The notes: generated by a model not told the origin, from the letters alone. DNA of 64,000 nt from Limnephilus marmoratus (GCA_917880885.1 OU862919.1:55403058-55467057); one strand, 5' to 3'. Counted from the stretch's first letter, positions 43,352 through 55,149 are shown. Numbers and translations: made by a program.

Positions 43352-46000
43352 TTAATGAAAATATATTCAATGATTTATTGGATTTACGAGAATTAAAACA
43401 AAAATTAGGCGTAAATGCTAGTAGATTAAAAAGATATATTTATACGCATAATAAAAAAAATAATTAGAGATTTTTCCGGAAAAATGACAAAATATTTTTT
43501 TCCAAACTTGTCTATAAACAAAATATTATTTCGAATAGTAATATTCCGTTGCCATCTGAATCAGATATGCGCGATTTTTGGAAGAAAATTTGGAGTAAAG
43601 ATATAAAACATAATGAGCCAGGTCCATGGATAAAAAATCAATTGTTCAGATATTGAACAAATTAATTTTTCTGATATATCGGTTGAATTGTTAGCCAAAA
43701 TTATTAAAAATACTCATAATTGGAAAGCCACGGGTTGCGATTGGATACATAATTTTTGGTACAAACGTCTAACTACTTTACATCCTCTTTTTGCAAAAAA
43801 TCTTTCAAAACTTGTCAGAGAACCTCAAAATTTTCCTAATTTTCTAACTAAGGGCATTACTTATATGTTGCCTAAAAACGAAAATATTAATAATTCCTCT
43901 CAGTATGGACCCATTACATGTTTACCGACAATATACAAAATTTTAACTTTTGCTTGACAGATTTAACCAATACTCATTTAGATGAAAAACATATTTTATC
44001 TGAGCAACAAAAACGTTGTCGCAGAAAACATATGGGTTGTAAAGAACAATTAGTTATTGATTCTGTAATTTTAAACAGATTCAAACTCAAAAGCATAATT
44101 TACATACTTGCTATATATGTAGATTACCAAAAGGCTTTCGATAGTGTCCCGCACTCTTGTCTGATCAAAGTATTAAATATACATAAAATTTACTCCGCCA
44201 TTATTAGCTTTTTGGAAAATATTATGTCCTTTTGGAATACCGATTTACTTATCAATTTAAAAGGAAAGAAAATAGTAGTAACGGGCATTTCAATAAAAAG
44301 CGAAATTTTTCAAGGAGACTCATTGAGTCCTCTTTGGTTTTGCTTAGCATTGTATCCTCTATCTAAAATGTTAATTAAAAGTAAGTTTGGAATAAAAATT
44401 AAGGGTAATACAAGAAAGAGTAGTATAATTTCGCATTTATTATTTATGGACGATATAAAATCGTGTTCGAATTCAGAACCCAATTTAGAGAAAATGATTA
44501 CGGTAGTTAATTTTTTTTTCAGATGATATTAAAATGACTTTTGGTTTAAATAAATGTAGAACGATCCAAATAGAGAAAGGAAAAATTGTAGATGGAGACG
44601 AGGGTATATTTAGAAATTTCAAAATTAAAAGTTTGAAAGGGGACGAGGTTTATAAATATTTAGGATACCCGCAATCAAATCGATTAGATCATACTAGTAT
44701 TAAAAATGATATTATGATTAAATTTCAAACTAGGATCAGAAAATTTTTAAAATGCAATCTATCTGCTAAAAATTTAGTAAAGGCAATAAATTCTTGGGCA
44801 ATACCTCTATTAACGTGCTCATTTGGCATAATTAAATGATCCAATATAGATTTAGATAGCTTAGAACGATTAATGAGAACTATTTTAACAAAGTTTAATT
44901 GCCGTCATCAAAATTCAGCTATAGAACGAATTAATTTACCTAGAAATTTAAAAGGTAGAGGTGTAGTCAAAATAACTTCTACACTATCAGGTAGAAATGC
45001 TAAGATTTTTTTTTCCATAGAATAGCTGATAGCTCAGAAATGCACAAAATAATTTGCTAGGCAGTTAGAAAAATTACACCTTTATTTATATGTAAAGAAT
45101 GCCAAAATTCTTATAAATACTTACCAGGAATTATTAGATTCCTGGTCAAATAAAATTATTTACGCAAAACACTTCAATTATCTCCACCAAATGTGTGTTG
45201 ACAAACTTTCGTCAAACAAATGGTTGAGTATTGGAGAGTTGAGCACAGAAATGGAAGGATGTATGCTTGCCATTCAAGATATACTCATTAATACTAAAAA
45301 TTATAGGAAGCATGTATTCAAAGATACAAATCAAATTGATGATTTATGTAGAAAACGTTAGTCTTTTCCGGAAACTATAGAATATATTATGTCGGGATGT
45401 TCCTTATTAGCGCCGTCCAAGTATACATTAAGGCTTTAAAAATAATTCACCAAAGTTTGGTTAACTAAACATAAATCGATTGACTGCCATAATATTCATA
45501 TTATGAATATGAATCAAATTCATTTTTAGAAGATGAATTTTATAAAACATATTATGATCAAACTACACTAACAGACAGAACAATTAGTCATAATAGACCT
45601 GATAAAAGTCTTACATGGCGAAATTAAAAAAAAATAACGTATGTCATTGATGTCGCTCTTCCAAATTCCTGTAATATTCAAAAATCTGTTTCTGAAAAAA
45701 TAAGAAAACATACAGATCCTAAGAAATAAGATTAAAAGAATTTTGTATTTTCGGACAATAAAAATATTACCACTTTTATTTCGGCTATTGGTATTATACC
45801 TAGCTCTCTCATTCGACGTTTAGGCATATTAGATTTGCCAAAGGATTTAAATATAAAAATGCGAAATCAGTCATTTTAAATACATGTTGGATTACAATAG
45901 ATTTTTTATATACTTATATTGAGGGATTAGTAGGATTTTAGGTCCAATTAGGAGTTCTACCGTGCCGAACCCTCTGATATGAAAATATCTGGAGTCGGTG
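43352..46000 (+). pseudogene. R4/Dong-type LINE, reverse transcriptase and C-terminal part
   Basis: This continues the frame cut at 29541. RT motifs across several frames are: NWKATGCDWIHNFWYKRLT, FLTKGITYMLPKNEN, YGPITCLPTIYKI, EQQKRCRRKHMGCKEQL, YVDYQKAFDSVPHSCL, IFQGDSLSPLWFCLALYPLS and the catalytic LLFMDDIKS. Then come the thumb (FGLNKCRTIQIEKGK, YKYLGYPQSN) and a long C-terminal part (NLPRNLKGRGVVKI, IEYIMSGCSLLAPSKYTLR). GCKEQL and the GCSLLAPS block point to R4/Dong and relatives, whose C-terminus holds a restriction-like endonuclease. Many stops are present after 44839. Confidence 0.8.
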
Positions 46001-46265
46001 AATTATTTTCCCATTTAGTCTCTGGTAGGTTGTCATGTTGTTCTAGTATTGTTTTGTATTTTTTATACTTAAATAGTACAATAGCATAGTGGGAACTGAC
46101 TAGATTATCATTTGTGGAAAAGTGTGTGAAAGGGTTTAGTTTTTCCTGTGGGGAAGATTTAACCCGGACATAAAGCCTGAAGATTTTATAAAAGAAATAA
46201 AAAAATGTTATTCACTTAAATTATTTATTTTGACTTATTAAAATCTCTATTTTAAATAATTTTGG
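46000..46265 (+). other. Probable R4-type LINE 3' UTR
   Basis: Non-coding sequence follows the decayed C-terminus. No poly(A) or terminal repeat was resolved, so the end of the element is uncertain. Confidence 0.35.
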
Positions 46266-46267
46266 AT

Positions 46268-46690
46268 TCATCATAGCACTATCCCGTCTTGCGGAGATCA
46301 ATGAATACCAATAGCTGTATTACCAATGAAGATAACAAATGCCTTGCGGAGATCAATGAAGATACCAAGACACTTTTTTTCATTATCTATTTTTTGCATT
46401 ATTGTTGAATTAATTTAGCAACCGCATCTTGGGTGCTGAGATTATTCCTAAATCTATACTGCTTTGGGCTCATTGTGTCTTTTATTTTATGTGGTTGTTG
46501 AGTTGTTTCTAAGATTTTTTTCGTAGAGTTTTGCTATGTTTGATGTAAGTGCTACTGGACGATAGTTAAAAATATTTTATTGCTTACTGGATTAAAAAAC
46601 AGGGGTGACAATAGTTTTCTTATAGTTTTTAGGGAACACACCCTTAGATTTTTATTATACAAACAATCGGTTTACTGATTACGTCACGTA
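46268..46690 (-). pseudogene. LINE reverse transcriptase fragment
   Basis: Minus-strand pieces match the middle of a CR1-type RT. They contain a decayed NNLSTQDAVAKL-like stretch (compare LSTQDAIANV at 62.7 kb), a YRPV-type region and the finger region before it. The part near 46280-46370 is duplicated (cttgcggagatcaatgaa twice). No intact frame is present. Confidence 0.5.
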
Positions 46691-46699
46691 CGGTGTTGA

Positions 46700-48300
46700 A
46701 CGTTGTTGCAGTTATATAAAATTTACACTAAGGCCTTCCGTTCATGGAAATACTTACAATCTACGTAATTGTGACGAAACTACAAGTACCCTGCTGATAT
46801 ACCTCTTTTTAATGCTAGTCTCCGTACATGGCGCTATCCGAAATGTACTGAACTTGATCATTTTTCACGTGCAGCCGTGGAGTGAAAATGCTGTCATGCG
46901 AACATCAATCCATGCCTTCTCCAGTAAATCGTTTCTTACGTATTCTGGTAAAGTATAGTTATGTAAACATGCATTTTTTCCACTTCCAGAACAAATCTAA
47001 ATTACTTTCATGTTCCGACGCCATTTCTGTTAAACGTCAAACGAATAAGTATCAGACACAAATGATGCGAGCGTCGCGTGCGATCAGCACTGTCGGAATC
47101 GTGATACTGATTGGGAACCGACAGCCACCGCGTAGCGCCGTGAACGTGCACCAGCAAAATCGTACGGGGGGTACTTCCGATCGGCGCGTATAATACGCAC
47201 ACGAGGATCGAGTATCTCGTAAGAATCTCCGTACGAACCACATACGTCAGTTGCACCACGCTTACGCTCTCCCCCGCTGCGCCCCCTTGCGGCTAGAATA
47301 CTACCAAAATGGATGAGGAAGAATTCCCGCGCAAATCGAAGTCGCGAACGAAAAACGGTTTTGGGAACGTACCACATTCGTACACCAGTGGTTAAAGGTT
47401 AAATTGCTCACTGCTGGGCGCTATTGCATTGGTTGGGAATTATTAACTTAAATCGTAAAATTTATGACGTTTTATTATTTTTTATGAAAAATATTATTTG
47501 CCTCTTAACTCTTAACTCTTGTTAAGAGCGTTTAACCAGCCAGCGGACGAAAATCCACATATCGTCGAAAGTTGTTCTTACGATCGTGCAGGGCGGTTAC
47601 AATGAGAAAGATTAATTATTCTCCGTACCAGCTTTTTAAAATTATAACTCAATATCGAATTTATTTAAATTCTAATTAGCTTTAATTTATACCTTCATCC
47701 AAAAATGCTGAAAGGCGTGATGATAAAACTATTAAAATAATGTACTTTTTGTAATTATTTTTTGATTATAAGTATTTATCATTTTTCAATAATGTCGAAA
47801 TTTAATAAGAATGTTAAAAAAATCTGAAATATATTAGTTTGTAAGTGCGCAAATAAATACACAAACGGACCAGTTTTCGCCAAGAAACACATGTACGTAC
47901 GTATTTTTTTAATGATTTTATTGAAACTAAAATTAAAATTCTAAAACATAAGATAATGTATTGATTTATTTTACTGCATGATTTTATTATTTGAAATGGG
48001 TGTGGTATAATACAAAAACTTTTTTGAAAATTGAACAAATCTGCCAACGACCTATGGAATAACCTTATTATACTAAAATTTAAAAAAAAATCAAAATTTA
48101 TTACATACGAATGCTAGATAAAAGAACAATCTTTCGAAATCCATTTATAATTTTTTGTGGAAAAGAGTCAATACGTCTAAAAACTTTTTTGAAAATGACG
48201 TATTTCCGGTTTTCTCTGGTAATGCCCTCTTAAGTGTTAAGTGATTAATGAAATGTTTGGGTATTGCGATGTAAATTGTTTATACTTAAGACTTTAATAA
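46700..48300. other. No confident gene; GC-rich CpG-containing patch at 47040-47390
   Basis: Most of this is AT-rich and empty. 47040-47390 is clearly richer in GC and CpG, with short overlapping frames on both strands and no domain. A plus-strand ATG in good context (ccaaaatggatg at 47308) opens a 28-codon frame (start MDEEEFPRKSKSRTKNGFGN). A decayed gene start or LTR is possible; neither is shown. Confidence 0.3.
47276..47299 (-). promoter_or_regulatory. CTCF-like site (weak)
   Basis: The minus strand reads AGCCGCAAGGGGGCGCAGC, close to the CTCF core pattern CC-NNN-AGGGGGCGC. It lies just upstream of the ATG at 47308 in the GC-rich patch. One motif match is not proof of binding. Confidence 0.2.
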
Positions 48301-48309
48301 AATATCGTG

Positions 48310-50010
48310 CAGTTTAAATATTGTTTCAAAACTATCAAAAATATTAGAAAAATGCATCAAAAATAGAATCATAGAATACTTAGAAAAATATATTATTCTA
48401 TCGCAAAATCAATATGGTTTTTGTAAAGATTTAAGCACTGAAGATGCAATACATGATTTAATAAAAAAATATATACACATCTATCGATAAAAATAAGAAA
48501 TGTCAGTTATAATTAAATGACAGTTAGTTATAAAAAAAAAATATTATGATAACTTTTTATAGGGGCAAGTACTTGGCAGACCACCTAAAGTGTGACCTTT
48601 AGAGGCAATGATATATCTGATCCGGTACCTGAATAAAATATAAGTGAGAATTTAGGTAAAAATTCACTTATTGGAATATGTAGCTAACCACAGAATATTG
48701 AGAGGATGCGATTATTCGAGCGAAAAAAATACTATTTTTCTGTTGAAACCGACTACGCGACGTGCAGAAACTTGTATCTTTACATGTACAATATTAGATT
48801 TAAGAAAAGCTTACTGTTAATCATAACTTAAACTAAACTGTTAATCACAACTTACTAATTAAAAAAAATAACTCGACCAGGTTTCAAAGACACACTAAAA
48901 ATACTGAAAAACTATCTTAAAGACGGAACACAAAAAATAAAAATTGGGAATGTGTATAGTTCAGAAGCACAGATAAAAAATAGAGTTCCGCAAGGAACTG
49001 TCGTTGGGCCGATTCTACTTTTGATCTATATGTATGATTTATGTAATTTTGTAATTTCAGGAAAAATTATTTCTTACGCCATTGACACGGAAATAATGGT
49101 AAATGGAAATTCTTGGATTGAATCTTTTTCTAAGACAAAAGAATGTATTGCACTTGTTTCAACATGGCTAATATGTAACAAACTCATTTTAAACTACAGC
49201 AAAACATTTTATTTAACTCTTTATAAAAACATTAATAACAAACCTCATGATAACCTTAAAATTATAATCCACAATAAGATTTGCAATCAATAAACATGTT
49301 CACTGTGCAATGAACTCATCAAAGTTGAAAATATTAAATATGTAGGTATATCTATTGATACACATCTAAATTGGAAATCTCAAATCGATAAAACCACCTC
49401 GAAATTAAGATATCTTACATACACATTTTATAGACTTAAGGAAGTACTCGATCTTGACAAATTGAAAATGATCTACTTTTCCATGGTACAATATTCAATA
49501 ATCTATGGCGTTATAGGATGGGGTGGTGCGGTTGATGCATTTATTTAGCCTTTACAAACCACTCAAAAGCGCATCATTAAAATTATGTATAATAGAAATA
49601 AAACATTCTCGACAGAATTATTATTTAAAGATACTACGAGATATTCAATATCCGGAAATTATTTATATTGCAGACTATGAAATATGTAATTATTATTATT
49701 ATTATTATTTTTTTTTTTTAATTTATAAACTAACGTTTAGACAAGATTTTTATGCATAGCACAAACGGTAACAATTATTAATTATATGTAAATGAGTGTT
49801 TCAGGCTGACAATTATTGCTTATAATAATTGTTACCCTTTATGAAATATGTATTTAAAAACAAAAATAGAATTAGGAAAAGGACTAAAAATATGTTTTAC
49901 TCCCTCCAAACCAATATTTAATTAATGCAAACACATAGCAGTTTTATTGGCCTTCGTACATTTAATCTTCTACCAAAACGCATTCAAATGACAGATAAAA
50001 TATCATAAAA
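48310..50010 (+). pseudogene. CR1-type LINE ORF2 remnant, interrupted by a SINE
   Basis: Decayed RT starts at 48320 (LSKILEKCIKNRI-like, QNQYGFCKDLSTEDAIHDL). After a gap with unrelated sequence (48500-48880) it goes on as LKNYLKDGTQKIKIGN and RVPQGTVVGPILLLIYMYD, then a YADD position changed to YAIDTEIM, WLICNKLILNYSKT, VKYVGISIDTHLNWKSQIDK and YSIIYGVIGWGGAV. It is split at 49688 by an insert with a 13-bp duplication, then ends with THSSFIGLRTFNLLPKRIQ near 49970. It resembles the intact ORF2 at 61490-64000. Confidence 0.8.
49689..49840 (-). mobile_element. SINE-like retroposon with 13-bp target duplication
   Basis: The duplication tatgaaatatgta lies at about 49676-49688 and 49840-49852. 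On the minus strand the insert ends in a tail of A residues and (aat)n, seen as attattatt...ttttttt at 49690-49720. It contains the blocks ggtaacaattatt and gacaagatttttatgcatag, shared with 26835-26878. It also contains an internal inverted repeat (ggtaacaattatt / aataattgttacc). No tRNA head is present in this copy. Confidence 0.7.
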
Positions 50011-50269
50011 TAATTAAAATTATGGCTAAATGATACAGATGTTGGAACACTTTTTCTATAAATTATTTGTAAAAATTCATGTTCCACTTTTCAATACAAT
50101 TCTAACTGTATTTACTTTCTTCAAACTATAACAAAAAATCAACAAAATTTAACGTTTCACTATTTTACTACAATGTTTTCACAGATAACTATATTTCTAA
50201 ACCTTTACTATAAAATTTACATTTTTTACCTGTACTTATTGATTCTTTTTCTTGTTGTGCCTTGTCCGT
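50010..50269. other. No gene; RTE 3' UTR and spacer
   Basis: AT-rich sequence between the LINE end and the RTE stop codon. The last approximately 40 bp probably belong to the RTE 3' UTR; no repeat tail is obvious. Confidence 0.4.
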
Positions 50270-51964
50270 TCAACGGACGTTGGCTATGCGGACTTTGTTT
50301 ACTGCGGCCCGGAACAGCTCCACGGTAGACTGGCCAAACCACTGTCTCAGGTTTTTCAGCCATGATGTTCTCCTTCTTCCAGGGCCCCGTCTTCCGGCAA
50401 TCTTTCCCTGCATTATGAGATGCAGGATCTCATACTTCTCTGGATGTCTCATCACGTGTCCAAGATATTGAAGTTTTCGGATTTTTATGGTTTTAATTAC
50501 TTCCTTTTCTTTATTCATCCGAATCATAACATCTCCATTTGTGACCCTGTCCATCCAGCTTATTTTAAGTATTCTTCTGTAGATCCAGATCTCGAATGCC
50601 TCAAGTCGCCTAATTAATTCTTCAGTAAGCGTCCATGCTTCCATTCCATAAAATAATATTGAAAATACGTAGCATCTGACCATTCGCATTCGTAATCCAA
50701 GGTTGAGATCATGACTGCAGAACATTTTTTTCATGCGGATAAAGGTTGCACGAGCTTGCTCAATGCGGCATTTGATTTCAACTGAAGCATCCCATCTATC
50801 ATTTACATTGCAGCCCAAGTATACAATACTTTGTACCTTCTCCAGTTTTGTTCCAGCAATATAAAGATGTTCATCCAATGCGTTATTTTTGCTTATGAGC
50901 ATGAATTTTGTTTTATTTATATTCAGTTCTAGCCCAAAATTCTCACAAGTCTTCACTACTTGTTTCAGCAAAAGTTGTAACTCCTCAATGTTATTTGTTA
51001 AAAGTACCGTATCATCTGCATAACGCAGGTTGTTTAGAATCTTCCCATTTATAACAAGTCCTTGAGTAGCTTCTTGCAGAGCTTCATTGAATATTTCTTC
51101 TGAATATAAGTTGAACAGCATAGGTGAAAGAATACAACCCTGTCGCACGCCTCTCTTTATTTCTTCTTCGTCTGTTAGACATTGCTCTACTCTTACTGCT
51201 CCTTTCTGGTTCCAATAAAGATTACCTATTATCCTTATATCTTTATCGTCTATCCCGGAGGTTTTCAGAATTTGAATCATTTTGTCGTGTCTAACTCTAT
51301 CAAATGCTTTAAGGAAGTCAATGAAGCATGCATTTACATTTGTATTCACATCTCTACATCTTTGGATTAGTACTTGAATACTAAATAACGCTTCTCGAGT
51401 ACCCAGCCCATTTCGAAAGCCAAATTGTGTGACACCTAACTTTTCTTCCACTTTGCGATATATGCGTCCATGTATAATTCGCAAAAATATCTTTAATGAG
51501 TGGCTCATTAAACTAATTGTCCGGTGGTCACTACATTTTCTTGCTTTTGCTTTCTTTGGGAGAGTAACAAAAGTGGATCGAAGCCAATCTAGTGCCATAA
51601 TTCCTGTATTATATATGGAGTTAAAGAGACTTGTCAATACTAGGATGCCTTTATTTTCTATGTGTTTAAGGATTTCAGCCTGTATTCCATCTGGGCCCGC
51701 TGCTTTCCCAGTTTTAGAGAGACAAATTGCATGTTCTACCTCATTTGTTGTGATTGGTGGGCCTGTTGTAATATTTCCCATATCATATTCTGCGCTTCTA
51801 TTATCATTGAAGAGTTCTGAGATGTAGTCTTTCCATCTTTTTAGTTTTTCGTTAATATCGGTCAGAAGTTTTCCATCTCGATCCTCCAGTTGCCCTATGT
51901 CGGTTTTACTATTTATTCCAGTCAATTCTTTGATATATATAGCATTCTTGTTTATATTACCCAC
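50270..51964 (-). CDS. RTE-type LINE reverse transcriptase (5' truncated, open)
   Basis: 564 codons are open without a stop. Motifs in order: KTGKAAGPDGIQAEILK, FVTLPKKAKARKCSDHRTIS, QFGFRNGLGTREALF, CFIDFLKAFDRVRHDK, KRGVRQGCILSPMLFNLYSE, catalytic NLRYADDTVLL, LNINKTKFMLISK, YLGCNVNDRW, then the C-terminal RMVRCYVFSILFYGMEAWTL, WMDRVTNGDV, KLQYLGHVMRHPEKYEIL and GRRGPGRRRTSWLKNLRQW. These are the signature of RTE elements. The N-terminal AP endonuclease is missing, because the copy is 5' truncated near 51965, so the first residue is not a natural start. It is likely young. The 3' side ends at 50270. Confidence 0.92.
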   Translation of the reverse strand: MGNINKNAIYIKELTGINSKTDIGQLEDRDGKLLTDINEKLKRWKDYISELFNDNRSAEYDMGNITTGPPITTNEVEHAICLSKTGKAAGPDGIQAEILKHIENKGILVLTSLFNSIYNTGIMALDWLRSTFVTLPKKAKARKCSDHRTISLMSHSLKIFLRIIHGRIYRKVEEKLGVTQFGFRNGLGTREALFSIQVLIQRCRDVNTNVNACFIDFLKAFDRVRHDKMIQILKTSGIDDKDIRIIGNLYWNQKGAVRVEQCLTDEEEIKRGVRQGCILSPMLFNLYSEEIFNEALQEATQGLVINGKILNNLRYADDTVLLTNNIEELQLLLKQVVKTCENFGLELNINKTKFMLISKNNALDEHLYIAGTKLEKVQSIVYLGCNVNDRWDASVEIKCRIEQARATFIRMKKMFCSHDLNLGLRMRMVRCYVFSILFYGMEAWTLTEELIRRLEAFEIWIYRRILKISWMDRVTNGDVMIRMNKEKEVIKTIKIRKLQYLGHVMRHPEKYEILHLIMQGKIAGRRGPGRRRTSWLKNLRQWFGQSTVELFRAAVNKVRIANVR

Positions 51965-51969
51965 ACACA

Positions 51970-53170
51970 GGCAGTGCCTTAGTGGGTTTCCATTACCTAC
52001 TTTAGTCTATTATATATTTACTTATTGCTAACTTTTACATTACTTGTACCTTATATTTACATCTTCCTGTATTTAGAAATTATGTAAAATTACAATGGGA
52101 AAAAATAAATGAAAAAAATTGTCTTAAGAAACGTGCACAAGTAAATTCATAAAATTATCAAAAAACTTACCAAAGCTTGGCATAACACGTTTTCTTAAAA
52201 TAATCGTTGAAGAAAACCAGGGCGGATGCGGGTAATAAAACTAGTTACTAAAAACTATTTACTAAAACTTGTTAGAGGCTACTTTCGTGTTAAATTGTCT
52301 TAGTGACTTCTCAATGCTCGTAGGAAAGTAATGTTTGAAAAAGTCCCGGCTCACGAGGCTGGCATTATTTATTCCTAGTCCCACCTGAAATATGTTCTAT
52401 TTCCATATCTTAACGGATCATGTTAATTCCGACTGACATTCATTACAAGTATTTTATAACTGGTATAAATTCTCACCAAACTTTCATCGTTTTTAATAAA
52501 AATTTATATATTTTTTAGTTTACCTGTCAATCTGAATAATTTCGCGATAAAGCTAGGAAAACTTTAATTTTTTGGTCCAGTAAACATCACCAGTGAATAA
52601 ATAACCAGATTCAAGTTTACGATAGTTTTTGTGTGTTAAACTTGAGGATGAACTTAATTTTGAAACTTTTAGCCATTATAGATGATTTCTTGTGGTACAT
52701 TTAACGACCTCGGTGGCATAACGGTAAGATGCCTGGATTTACGTTAGTAAAAGCCATACATTTATTAATACACGAGCAAATCATTTTAAAGGGAACATGT
52801 TCGAATGAGAAAAAAAATTAAATGGTGCTAAATTTATCCCTTCCAAAAGTCAGGGAGAGAAAAATCTGTAAAAGACGGGATGTGACAAAACCCGTGAAAT
52901 TAGATACTATATCTTGACAAAATTAACAACGTTTTTTCAGCCAAGGTCCTTAATGGGCCGTGACCAGATACCGTTAATTTCCACTACGATTACCTCCACT
53001 CTGTACGCAATAAACTTTTGTTATAAAAAATAAACTTATTTTTATTTCTTTAAAAAAAATCCACCTTACAATAATTGTACCCAGTTTACTAAAATTCGGA
53101 AACACACAGCTTTACAATCATCCATAACCCCGCAATGCCGGGCATATGTCAGTTAGTAGTACTACTTATT
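51970..53170. other. No gene; possible tRNA-like SINE head at 52700-52740
   Basis: AT-rich and non-coding. cctcggtggcataacggtaa at about 52709 resembles a tRNA A-box region, but no B box is found at the right distance. Nothing else is supported. Confidence 0.35.
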
Positions 53171-53173
53171 ATA

Positions 53174-54105
53174 TTAGGTCCTTGCATATGAAATTGGCGT
53201 TTTGTATGGGAGGAACATAAAGTCAATTTTTTTTAATGTAATATATTTATTTAATCAAAGTATGTACCATTGCTATCTATGCACTTTTGCCATCTCATAG
53301 GTAGTTCATCGATCCCTTTACTAAAAAAACCATTCGGACGGGAATCAATAAAATCTTTGAAGGCGGTTTGGACTGCCCCATCGGAGTTGAATTTATTCCC
53401 TTGCAAGAAGTTATCCAAATTTCGAAAAAAATGGTAATCTGTTGGGGCAAGGTCCGGAGAGTACGGTGGATGTCTTAGACATTCCAATTGAAGTTCCTCT
53501 AATTTGGTAGCCGTCTGTTGTGCAATGTGTGGTCTAGCGTTCTAACGCCCGTTTATTGATTTGTTTCACTCAATTCGCGAGGTACCCACTTTTCAAGCTT
53601 TTTCACCTTCCCAATTTGCTTCAAGAGGTTTAAAACAGTTTTATCACTAACACCGCAGCCTGCAGCTAACTCGGACATGGTTTGTGATGGATCCGCTTCC
53701 ATAATAGCCTTCAATTCTTCATTATCAACTTTGGTCTCCGGCCGTCCACGGGCCTTGTTCTGCAGGTCGAAATTTCCAGAACGAAAACGTTGGAACCAAA
53801 AACGCACTGTGTTTTCTTTTGCGGCACCGTCGCCATACGCATCATTAATCGTTCGAGCGGTTTCTGCAGCACTGGTGCCACGGTGGAACTTGTACTCGTA
53901 AATAACGCGATATTTCAAGTTTTCCATTTTGTAAACTAAGTGACGTAAAGAAAAAAAAACAATTAAGGAAAAAACAAATGAATTATAATTTTCGAAGCAC
54001 AAATACATGAGTAAATTTGAATTTGGAATTCCTAACCAAAGAGCAGATATTTGAGATTAAAGTTGCCATTTCGGCAAAACGCCAATTTCATATGTAAGGA
54101 CCTAA
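53174..54105 (-). mobile_element. mariner element with internal deletion
   Basis: Terminal inverted repeats of about 32 bp, TTAGGTCCTTGCATATGAAA... and its partner with one change, begin at 53174 and end at 54105, flanked by TA on both sides. The length, 932 bp, is about 350 bp short of a usual mariner. The transposase is on the minus strand and lacks its middle. Confidence 0.93.
53251..54008 (-). pseudogene. mariner transposase, catalytic middle deleted
   Basis: The N-terminal DNA-binding part (start MENLKYRVIYEYKFHRGTSA, from about 53926) has two helix-turn-helix regions and the linker NKARGRPETKVDNEELKAI. It reaches WVPRELSETNQ and stops at 53553. The frame then resumes in another phase as NARPHIAQQTATKLEELQ and PYSPDLAPTDYHFFRNLDNF, carrying the third catalytic Asp. 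The first two catalytic Asp residues, including the one normally just before NARPH, are gone. Codons upstream of the Met at 53926 are non-coding leader. No active enzyme is possible. Confidence 0.9.
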
Positions 54106-54107
54106 TA

Positions 54108-55145
54108 TTAATAAATATTTTACTTCTAACTATCACGATACGTGTAGGAGTTTAGTATGGTGTTTAATAGAACTGCAAATATGACAGAAAATTGAGAGAA
54201 TGCAAAAAATATATATTGTCAACCTTGTGAGAAACTAAACAGTCGAAACATCATAATGAAAAGTTTATGCTGTGATCAGAGATACTAAAAGCTAGGTACT
54301 CCTTAACAATATTCCTCCACGACTTCTTGGAAGGGGTTTCCTACTGTTTTCCCACCCCGAAAAAGAGAAGGTTTTTCGGGATTGTATATGTTCGACGACC
54401 GAATCAAAAAATCACACCACATGGCCAGGTTCATTTAAATATTTTTAAATAAAACAACACCGCCCTACGTCTACGTAGAAGTACGACGTAGTGATATTCA
54501 GTTGATAGGGCTAACGCTCTGTCTACAAGCGACGTACGAGTAGTTGCAAAAAGTGGGTGAAATCTAATTAGGTGACCGTGACCTCTACGGGATTAAGATG
54601 GGAAAAATAGAAGAAAAATGCATTAACTTCCCTCAAAAAATAATTATATTATGATACTCTTTTAGAGTTTGACGAAACTTCTTAATTATATTTATATTAC
54701 AATAGTCAGATTTCCCATTCATCACAATACCGAATGTTCGTTTTCAATATTATGTCTTTAAGCTTTACTTTCGTTCGTTTCGTTTGACAAAGAAGGCTAC
54801 AAGCTTACGGCAAGGTTCTCTATAACAGCTATTGTGCGATCGTGAGATTACCATGATAAAGACGCAATTGTGTGGCGGGATGGGAGAACCAGTTCGATTT
54901 ACTAAAACCCCCCCTTATTTTACCATTTAATTCTTTCCACCCTCAGCCCAAAGCTTTGTAGCACAAGTAAGTGAAAGATAGTCTGTAAATCTGAACTGAA
55001 ACAATAGTTCAAAGGAGAGACAGTGTTTTAGATGCCAAGGCTCCCTTGACAATGGATATCTTCCAATATTGTCTGGGGGTAGTTTGCTGTTTCGAGTATC
55101 GAATTTTGAGAAATTTAGCGAACGAGTATTTGAGGTGTTTCATTA
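54108..55145. other. No gene recognised
   Basis: Non-coding sequence with mixed composition. I found no repeat, ORF or motif worth naming. Confidence 0.5.
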
Positions 55146-55149
55146 CTCA

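Noticed and set aside
47008..47377. Overlapping frames of 63-103 codons on both strands
   Set aside because: Arg-rich frames on both strands are expected in GC/CpG-rich sequence; no domain or codon pattern favours any of them.
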